Position numbers and translations under genes: made by a program. Below are positions 56,095 to 64,000 of a DNA stretch of 64,000 bases, in pieces; position 1 is the stretch's first letter; each line of letters opens with the position of its first letter. Source of the DNA: Sipunculus nudus (Eukaryota; Annelida; Sipuncula; Golfingiida; Sipunculidae); assembly GCA_026874595.1 (NCBI GenBank), contig CM049316.1, positions 34,853,339 through 34,917,338 on the forward strand, given 5' to 3'. The notes beneath the pieces are model-generated. The model saw only the letters and a list, made by a program, of their open reading frames with translations. It did not search any database and had not been told where the DNA came from.

Positions 56095-58657
56095 TGACTT
56101 GAAGTCATCTGAGCTATAGTGATCACTCTTTGTCCGTCGTCTGTCGATCGTTACCACGAGACCTGGAATCTTCAAACTTGACATTAAGCGAGATCCATGA
56201 AAAAAAATCTCCTTTGGAACCTAAAATAAGGTCTCTCTTACCCATATTGTCCAAGTTAAGGGGCTCATAAGTATAACCCAGAATAATAAAAATTTTGATA
56301 CAAAAGCTCAAGTATCTTAATTACTATTGCTTTGATCATCATGATTTTTGTCATGAATATTGATCATGGAGTGTTTGGTGACGCCACCTGTATTTTTTTT
56401 ATATTTTTTAACGATTTTCCCCCTAGTTTTGATACCTTCAAAGAAGCTGTCAGCTGTCAGGGCACAAATCGCAACCACCGGACCTGGAATTTACTTACAT
56501 GACATCAAGAGAGGTCCTGAAAAGTCCCTGTGGAAACATGAAATTAGGTCTCTGTTACCCATATCCTTCGAGCTATGGGGCTCGTAAATAATCCTCATTA
56601 TAATTAAAAAATTTACACAAAAGCTCCAGTATCTGAATAACTAAAACATTGATCACCATGATTTTTTGCATGCGTATTGACCATGGAGTGATTCATCAGG
56701 TACTGTAGCCTAGTGGCGCCACCTGTATGATATCGAATTTTTACACATTTTTCCCTATTTTTGAGACTTTCAAATGAAGTGGATATCCGTAACAGAGGCA
56801 CAAATGGTAACGTTCGATCTAGAATCTTCCACTTTCACACCCAGGGAAGTCAATAAAATATCTCCTCAGGAACATATATTTAGGTCTCTGTTACCCATAT
56901 CCTTTGAGCTATGGGGCTCGAAAATACTCCCCAGATTAATTAAAAATCACTCAGGAGTGATTAGCCGTATTGGCCTGAAATTTTGCATGTTCATATAGCT
57001 TTGATTCCTCCATCTTGTACTCAAGACTGGTGTTTCCATCTGTAATTATTTTCCCGTTGCGTCTATCCGAACATGTGTGCTGGGTGAAAATTGCTCATAT
57101 CTCAGGAGTGGTTCTAGGTATTAGTCTGACATTTGGCATGTCCATCCATAATGGGGAGTTTTCTTGTAAACCAGACAGTTGGCGCCACCTACCTTCTCGT
57201 ATTTGTATGATAAATTAATTGTTTTGTATGATTAATTGTTGGCCTTAAATTATGCATGTCCATAGATCTTGGACTCCTCCATCTTGTACTCAAGACTGGT
57301 TGGGCCATCTGCAATCATTTTGCCGTGGTGTCCATCCGTACATAAATTAATACTCTATTCTTAGAAATAATGTTCCGTATTGGCCTGAAATTGTGCCTGT
57401 TTAAACATCTTTGATTTCTCCATCTTGTACTCATGTACTGTTTCGGAATCTGCAATCGGTTTTTCGTGGCGTCCATCCGTAAATGTGCTTCGGGTGAAAA
57501 TTGCTTGTATCTCCGCAGGGTTTCAAGGTATTGGGCTTAAATACGGCATGTCCATCCATCTTGGAAAATTTTCTCGTAAACCAGACAGGTGGCGCCACCT
57601 ACCTTCCCGTTACTGTAGAATAAATTAATACTCTTTTCTAGGAGTAGTGTTCCGTATTGGCCAGAAATTGTGAATCTCCATTTATCTTGGCTCCTCCATC
57701 CTGAACATAATACTGGTTGCGCCTTCTACAATTGTTTCCCCATGGTGTCCGTCCGAACATTTGCTTTGGGTGAAAATTGCTCATATCTTAGGAGTGGTTC
57801 AAGTATTGATCTGAAATTTGGCATATCAATCCGTCTTGGAGAATTTTCTCGTTTACCAGAGAGGTGGCACCAGGTGTTTACGTTGATTAAAATGATGCCT
57901 TCTCTTAGAGTTTAAGTGGACTATATTCAGTAGTGGTGTGACATTCCACTCAATCCATCCCTCACTTCCCCCGTACCACTCAGACATCGGCAGATACACG
58001 TTGTCACTTGTCAACTATCTGTATTCTAGTTAAAAATTTGATACAAAAGCCCTGATGGCCATGATACTGTGTATGCATATTGATCATAGAGTATGTCATC
58101 AGTTTCTGTACAATGGTGGCGCCACCTGTATATTTTTTTTTTCAATTTGTTCGGCATTTTCTTCTATTTATGAGACCTTCAAATGAAGTGGTTATCTGTT
58201 AACACGGCACAAACCGTAACCATTGAACCTAGAATCTCCACTCGCTTTACATCCAAGGAGACTAATAAGAAATCTCTTTGGGAACCTGAAATTTGGTCTC
58301 TGTTTGGTCTCTTTTGCTCGTTAGTACCCCCGTGAATAATTAAAAATTTGATACGAACGCTCCAGTATATGAATAACTAATGCCTTAATATCCATGATTC
58401 TTTGGATATATATTGATCATGGAGTGTTTCATCAGTTTCTGCAGACTGGTGGCACTACCTGCATTTTTCAAATTTTTACACATTTTTGTTTCTTGTTATG
58501 AGACCTCAAATTAAGTGGTCATCTCTCTAAAACCAACTGTAACCAATTTCTAAGGACTTTTCACAAAATTCATGATTTTTTTGCGCTCTAGCAGTCATTT
58601 TACGTTTGTTCCACCTTCCATGTAACTCAGCTGAGCGTCATGGCCCATGGGCCACTT
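56095..58657 (+). mobile_element. Composite tandem-repeat element, copy 3 (A monomers with an inserted B block)
   Basis: The left end keeps the inner hairpin arm (GAAGTCATCTGAGCTATAG) and TTTGTCCGTCGTCTGTCGATCG. Type-A units follow to 56947, with GGCACAAATCGCAACC near 56460 and AGTGGCGCCACCTGTAT at 56712. A type-B block (56948-58029) interrupts, then type-A sequence resumes with TTAAAAATTTGATAC, a perfect dodecamer at 58115, a second A unit from about 58194, and GGTGGCACTACC near 58449. The right end is AACTCAGCTGAGCGTCATGG with the palindrome GGCCCATGGGCC, then ACTT. It is non-coding. Confidence 0.85.
56948..58029 (+). mobile_element. Type-B block inserted in a type-A monomer, with 8-bp flanking direct repeats
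   Basis: TTAAAAAT lies immediately on both sides (56940-56947 and 58030-58037). In uninterrupted A monomers this string occurs once, inside AATAATTAAAAATTTGATAC. The block starts CACTCAGGAGTG and ends at the reverse complement of the CTAGAATA start seen at 22 and 29397 (here 'CTGTATTCTAG'). Half-units recur with CCATCTTGTACTCAAGACTGG phrases at about 57010, 57280 and 57420, and (T/G)GGCGCCACC at 57180 and 57588 (perfect). The G+C-rich hairpin end present in the other two B copies is missing here. Confidence 0.75.
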
Positions 58658-60083
58658 AATTAATATTTTCATCATACTTGTGGTTTCAGTATTGTATCAC
58701 ATTTTACCGATGAAGATATTCGCCCTGTCTGCAGAAGTTACTCAGTATGAAAAAGAAACAGTGTCTTGGTCGATAGAAGTCGGAAATGTTGAATGACGGC
58801 CATATATGCAAATATCAAACATCCTCCTTCTGCTGCTTGCTCTTGCGAGCTAATTTACATATATTAGGAATGCAGTTCTCCCATTGGTCAGATTGTTCGT
58901 CTTAGATGGTGTACACATCTTCCAATCCAGACAAGACTTTAAAGCTTTTTAACATATTTCCTGTGACAATTAAATGCCATTATGTCCAATCTGGCAGCCC
59001 TTTAAAGCCAGATTCGCAGACAGGGTCGCTACCAAAATTTAATCTACATTAAGGACCTTTTTGTCCTGATTATATCGAACTAGTCATGTCCCTGTGCATT
59101 TGGAGCCCGACCAATGGCCCTCAAAAGGGGCTTACAGAATATAAACATTCACTGAACAGATTTTTGTAGCCATTAGGACCGGAAGTCCGCTTTCAAACAA
59201 ATCTTACCATTTTGAATATGGTCAATTCCATTTTTCGAATGTTCTGTAAATCTTCCAATTTTCTCATCTCTTTGCGGATTACAGAGGTGTCATATTTGCA
59301 CACGGCCACAACCTAGGTATTTATAATCAAAGGGAGGGGGATAGGGGGCTTGATGTCCTGCAAAATTAAAGGTTCATATTAATTTGTTATAACGTCTATT
59401 TCTTCACCTTTTTAACTCATTTCGCTTGCATACAAAAGTATCCCAGAGACCGATTCCGGGAAACGGGCTTAAAATCTCCTTTATACCTGTTTTATACGAT
59501 TTATAGTTTTGTGTGACAGTAAACAAAGGCCACGTGTGTCTGTTTACATAAAAAGACTCTGTGACCAGAGGTCCGATTTCTGCGCACGTGAGATCATTCC
59601 TAAACAAAAGAAAATGAGAACATTAAAGAAGAAACGCGGACTGAACACCGGTTGGAAGCTTTGAACTAGTGGAGCCGCTCTGATTTATTTCTTCAAATCC
59701 TAGATCCCCTTGTCATTGATTGAGAGATTCTTGGACCTAATTTGCTTTTATCGTGGTTAATCCTGGGAAGTCGTAGGTCCTTTGCATTACTTTTGCAACG
59801 ATGTTGCTACGATTTATTACCGTTTGCATAACTTGTCACGATTTCCCGCGTGGTAAGTCAGTTTTAGTAAACCTTGATTTATCTCACTGGAATCGTCGCC
59901 TATCTCAGACAGTGGAGAGAGGCCGCATGCTAGTCGGCATGTGGACGAGAGAGGTTTGTCTTCAATCCTGGTTAATCGGCTTTCATGATGAGAAGATCAT
60001 AAGAAGGTCATAGATCCATCGCACTTATTCTTTGCGGTATCGTTGTGCCATGAAGCTTCTTTCACGACCACGAACGATTCGTG

Positions 60084-60090
<7 letters not shown>
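58658..60090. other. Unassigned DNA
   Basis: No gene was recognised. Weak direct similarity exists between 59770-59810 (GTCGTAGGTCC, TTTTGCAACGAT) and 60005-60046 (GTCATAGATCC, TTTGCGGTATCG). The 70-codon frame at 59801-60013 has no domain. Confidence 0.35.
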
Positions 60091-60157
<67 letters not shown>

Positions 60158-60160
60158 TAT
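60091..60160. repeat. (TA)n microsatellite, long
   Basis: About 35 TA units with one ACA interruption near the end. The Tyr/Ile-alternating frames on both strands are artefacts. Confidence 0.97.
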
Positions 60161-60665
60161 GGTATGTTCCAATCCAACATGCTTTATTGCTGTTATCAAC
60201 TTGTCAATAGTTGATGAGTTAAATGTCAACCAACGATTGGACACGATGTGCCAAAGCTCACTTATTTTGATAAGGTAGGCTAGGTTTGTACGTGAAAAAA
60301 TCGCGGGAATATTCCCATTGAATTTCAGTGTGAAAACGAAAAGATGGTAGATCGATCTAGGTCATGCTTTGTCACGCCAGCAACTCGAGGATCTCATAAA
60401 TACACGGACATAACTGCAGATACATTGACATATGTCTAACCACACGCTCTCTTTTAACAGCCGGTGGATATGACAAGGACATCGTGACCTCAATTTTAGA
60501 TAATGATTTTTTTAATTTGTTTGAGAAATTATATATTACCTATATATCTGCTGAGTCAGCCGTTTCTGTAATTTATAAGATTTGTATCCAACTGAAAGCA
60601 ATGATATAGTAACGGAAAATTGAAAACACAGCAACTTATAAATGTTTTAAAAGTTTGGGTACGTT

Positions 60666-60668
<3 letters not shown>
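60161..60668. other. Unassigned DNA
   Basis: Nothing supported is seen here. Confidence 0.35.

Positions 60669-60706
<38 letters not shown>
60669..60706. repeat. (TA)n microsatellite
   Basis: About 19 TA units. Confidence 0.95.
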
Positions 60707-60709
<3 letters not shown>

Positions 60710-61780
60710 CTTTTTCAGTGAAGAAAAAACAGAGAGAGAGGGTTATGAGCAAGGGCATGCAATCAGACAACCACACGGAGAAAAAAGTGAGAAAGTCCTT
60801 GAAGGCAGGTGTTATTTTTCCTTTGCCCTTTGCATTTCCCTGTAAAATAAACAAAATCGTAGCGTGTGAGGGTTTCAATGATGGGATTCTTTGGTACAAA
60901 ATCGCAGTAAGTCACACCGTGTCACCTTATGTTTTTTTTTTTTTGCTTCATCCGTGTTAAGGCGCTCTTTGCAAGCAGCAAACTTAATCCATTTTTTATT
61001 TTTTTTATTTCTGACTTTGGATTCGTTGACCAAACTGATAAGGGCTTCTTTAAATAAACCGTGGCAGAAAAAATTCTCGCCTCTATGCCGTGAAGTGTGG
61101 AAGGACAAGTTATCTTAGTAGAGGAATATCAGAAGAATAATATGAAATATTCAACCAATATCCCCACAGGTCAGTCCCCTGTCAAAATGAAAAAGACGCG
61201 GCCAATCATTACTATCGATTATCTAACCGAGGCCACATTAAATATTTATCTTATAAATATTGATTTTATATATATAAATCTGAATAGGCACCAGCTTAGA
61301 TGGAAATATGCTAGAACCCCTGTACTGCACTGATACTTGCCATCATGTCTGACTTCAGAATAAAAATTCCAGGTATTTCCTTACCGCCGAATTTTTACTT
61401 CCTTCAATCCAAGAGTTGATTGATATATTCTTCCAATAAAATTCAAATGTGAATGGTAAGATAGTCCGCAACACGAGGTAATAATATGGAATGTTCAGTT
61501 GCTGATGTAAATTCATATCAGTGACCTCAATTTTATACTGGCATGCCTTTCCGGCCGTTCAATTTAAAAGGTGATCTGCGGAATGCACACGGCCAGTCGG
61601 GAGAAACTGTAAGATGTGAGCACATTCAGTAAAATTCGAAGATAAGACTCAGGGTTCCTCGCATGTCGTTTATTGAAGTTTATATACCGTGTACTTTTCT
61701 TTTTATTGTTATCATAAAGCTTCTTTTGTGCGGAACGGGATACAGGTCCAGAGTACCCTTCGTACCACTTACATTGAGAC
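60707..61780. other. Unassigned DNA
   Basis: Several 75-87 codon frames overlap on both strands at 60636-61333 but have no recognised domain and lie in A- and T-rich runs. No repeat was recognised. Confidence 0.35.
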
Positions 61781-62071
61781 TGCTTTTCCATGTAAGCTTT
61801 TTCCAAGCGTTTGCCGCTCGGCGAAAATCCAACCAGTTAAAAAGTCATTTGCTAATTCCATGTATGCGATTGTCAGTTTTGGAAACCAGCAGTGCTGGAT
61901 TTCTGCGTATGCCGCTTTGCAAACGCATGGGAATTCCACTACAAGTGGCGTCACATGTGGGGTTGACTCGTACCCCTGCTGTCATCGCACCTTTGGGTCT
62001 GTTCAGCAATGTGAAAAGGGCATGCGATTGCCACGCGGCAAACGCATTCAAAGCGCTCACATGGAAAAGCA
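61781..62071. mobile_element. MITE-like element with TGCTTTTCCATGT ends (291 bp)
   Basis: The left end TGCTTTTCCATGTAAGC and the inverted right end TGCTTTTCCATGTGAGC match at 16 of 17. Inward, CAAGCGTTTGCCGC matches GAATGCGTTTGCCGCG. The element is more G+C-rich than its flanks and rich in GCGTTTGC/GCAAACGC words. The window's longest open frames (152 codons at 61663-62121, 135 codons at 61689-62096, plus two reverse frames) all run through this element in different phases, which argues against any being a gene. Confidence 0.75.
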
Positions 62072-63816
62072 CCCTAAAGAGGAATATAACGAATAAGATT
62101 AATATATCAGTTGCGAGATAACTCTCTATAATATTAACATCATATCGAGAAAAAATGGTATATGATATTCGTTATTTGCTTCACTGAGTCGTCACAAATG
62201 TTCGCTTATATTATTGCGTGTTGCCGACTGTTTTTGATCTTTGATTAAATAAAATATATTATAAGAAAAATTTGTAGTTTCGAAAATAAAGCAAAAATAT
62301 TTATGTATAACCAGCAGTCCCAAACTGGATCGAAATTCAATAACATCATATTGTGTTTTTATTGTGCATCATATATGTACAGTAAACATAATGATGAAAA
62401 TTTTCAAAAACTTGTTTTATATTAATAGTTAGAAATAACATTACTGTAAACTTAGGAAACACAGTAAGAGGTAAAATACAATTGTTCTCTTAAATATTTC
62501 CTGTACTTAAGGAACAACCTAACAGCTAAGTGCTTATTCTAAATAGGTGCTTAAAATAATATATTTTTAGCAATATTAAATGTCACACGAACATTGATAT
62601 GTTCATACTATTAACATTCTGAACATTAGCAGAGGTCTCATATGAAATTAAAAACAAATTTGGAATGATTTCAGTGAAGGGTTTTTTTGTCATGAATGCT
62701 GCCTAAAGTCTTTGGTGTATTGATATCAACATGTGTATTCTGTTTTATCTTCAACTATGGTACCAACACTCTTCATAAGACCCATACAAAGAGTCATCAA
62801 ACAGAAGTGTATTCATGGATATATAATACATTTCATTGAAAGAATGAACCATTTATGTTAACAGGTTAATGTGAACATCGCTATATCTGGTAGACCGATC
62901 AGGCAGTTTTGGAAGAAAATATATTTTATTAATATTAACAGTATCATTAAATTCCCTTTTCGTCGTACCCCTTTTTCTACTGATCACACTCGGAACATAT
63001 TTGACATTCGACAGCAAGACAAAGGTCGTTGATGTTTTAAGCTATATTTCCAAGCCCAACGATTTGGAACAAGGTTTTTTCCAACTGACGATAGATTCTC
63101 TCCTTGAGTAAAAGAGAACACCTAGGTAATTATCTTCAATTTCTGTTGCTTTTGTATGATTGCTTTAAGGCCTTGGTACATATTAATGAAAGGCAGGTAA
63201 TTCCAGTTAAGTTCTTATTATACCTCTTATTATACAATGGCTTAACATTGTTTGTTAAATCAGGCAACAGTTGGCCAGATGATAAACAGACAAAAAGTGG
63301 GCGTTTAAACACACTGATCACAACAGGTTCCTAATATGACTTTTTTTTTAAAGAATTCAACCGTTCGTTTGATCTAGTAGTCACTCCTTTACTTTCTATA
63401 ATAGTTATAAAACAAATGTATAATTCACCTAAAAAAACATAAGAGAGCATGTGTCTTGATGTAAAGTACTGTCAATCAATAATGGGTCGAATTGTACTTA
63501 CGGGTCTGTTGGGTACAGGGAGATTTATATACATGACTTGGGGATCGCACACAAAATGCAAGTCGTCCATACTGGTTTGCTTGGCGACGCAAGACCATAG
63601 CAAGAAAAATAACGGTTCTGCACTTCACTGCTCCTATGTCACTGATTTGTTTATGAGCACCTTTCAACGTAGCTCATTGTTGCTCTTCACTCGGGCACAA
63701 CGGGTATCAGATGAAAATAGTTTTGGCAAAACAGGTATCATATATTACTAATATATATAAGCACCATTTTTAAGTCCCTTTGATGTACTCATGATGCAGC
63801 ATTCGTAATGCTGTAG
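62072..63816. other. Unassigned A+T-rich DNA
   Basis: No gene or repeat was recognised. A 100-codon frame at 63449-63751 and a 76-codon frame at 63104-63334 have no known domain. Confidence 0.35.
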
Positions 63817-64000
63817 TTTTATTCATAAAACGTCTTTGAAAAGGAGAAAAATATTTTTTTATTGTCGCACAAATCTCTTTATTAGGTACATTTTTACATA
63901 TTGCATGGTCAACATGCCCATGGAACAATAGAATATTGGCCCCGACGTTTTATTCATAAAACGTCTTTGAAAAGGAGAACAATATTTTTTTTTATTGTCG
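63817..64000 (+). repeat. 131-bp tandem repeat running off the right edge
   Basis: TTTTATTCATAAAACGTC followed by TTTGAAAAGGAGAA and a TATTTTTTTATTGTCG tail starts at 63817 and again, nearly identically, at 63948, a period of 131 bp. The second unit is cut by the window end, so the array length is unknown. Confidence 0.85.

Noticed and set aside
22-58029. Type-B block as a canonical Helitron because one edge reads CTAG
   Set aside because: The 8-bp direct repeats at 56940 and 58030 do not fit Helitron insertion between A and T without duplication. The other edge lacks a TC start, and no rolling-circle protein is present.
61663-62121. 152- and 135-codon frames as possible genes
   Set aside because: They overlap in different phases across a TIR element, have no domain, and are not distinguished by composition from the element.

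Overview
The window looks like non-coding DNA from a large, A+T-rich animal genome, most likely a marine mollusc and probably a bivalve. There are no operons, no bacterial or viral gene density, and no long open frame: the longest ATG-started frame is 152 codons and it lies across an inverted-repeat element. The mollusc assignment is an inference from repeat style: tandem-core elements that end in a tetranucleotide (ACGG/ACAG)n tract, ends with AGCTCAGCTGAC hairpins followed by TGTCCGTCGTCCGT, and many small terminal-inverted-repeat (TIR) elements. This resembles bivalve elements of the 'pearl'/tandem-repeat-MITE kind. I did not run any search.

No complete protein gene, rRNA gene or true tRNA gene was found. 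One short stretch (9342-9424) has the look of an internal coding exon with a good splice donor, but its identity is unknown. The window is therefore intergenic, or lies inside a large intron.

The dominant structure is a composite repeat built from two kinds of tandem monomer. Type A is about 336 bp; type B is about 280 bp, made of two half-units. Both carry the self-complementary dodecamer GGTGGCGCCACC, which occurs at least 12 times perfectly and many more times with 1-3 changes. Composite copies lie at 1-3282 (reverse, cut by the window edge), 46051-48680 and 56095-58657 (forward). Shorter A copies lie at 37930-38705 and 41090-42345, and a B-only copy at 29397-30236. In the 56095 copy the B block sits inside an A monomer with an 8-bp direct repeat (TTAAAAAT) on both sides, as if B moved as a unit. 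A diverged B-like array is at 18310-18630.

Around and between these lie TIR elements: 3423-4114, 5336-5903, 10861-11804, 13644-19314 (5.7 kb, CACTG ends, with other elements nested inside), 16701-17323, 24162-24448 (PIF/Harbinger-like, TTA target duplication), 43344-43471, 44727-45020 and 61781-62071. There is a probable solo LTR at 33248-33969 and a related 3' fragment at 43880-44188, plus two tRNA-like SINE heads (29069-29130 and 31757-31830). Several old local duplications occur (22100-23660, 25890-26725, 16090-17740), as do a shared dispersed repeat (39646-39972 and 52862-53190), many (TA)n tracts, and a 131-bp tandem repeat running off the right edge. The remaining intervals are A+T-rich DNA in which I see nothing definite; they are listed so the map is complete.
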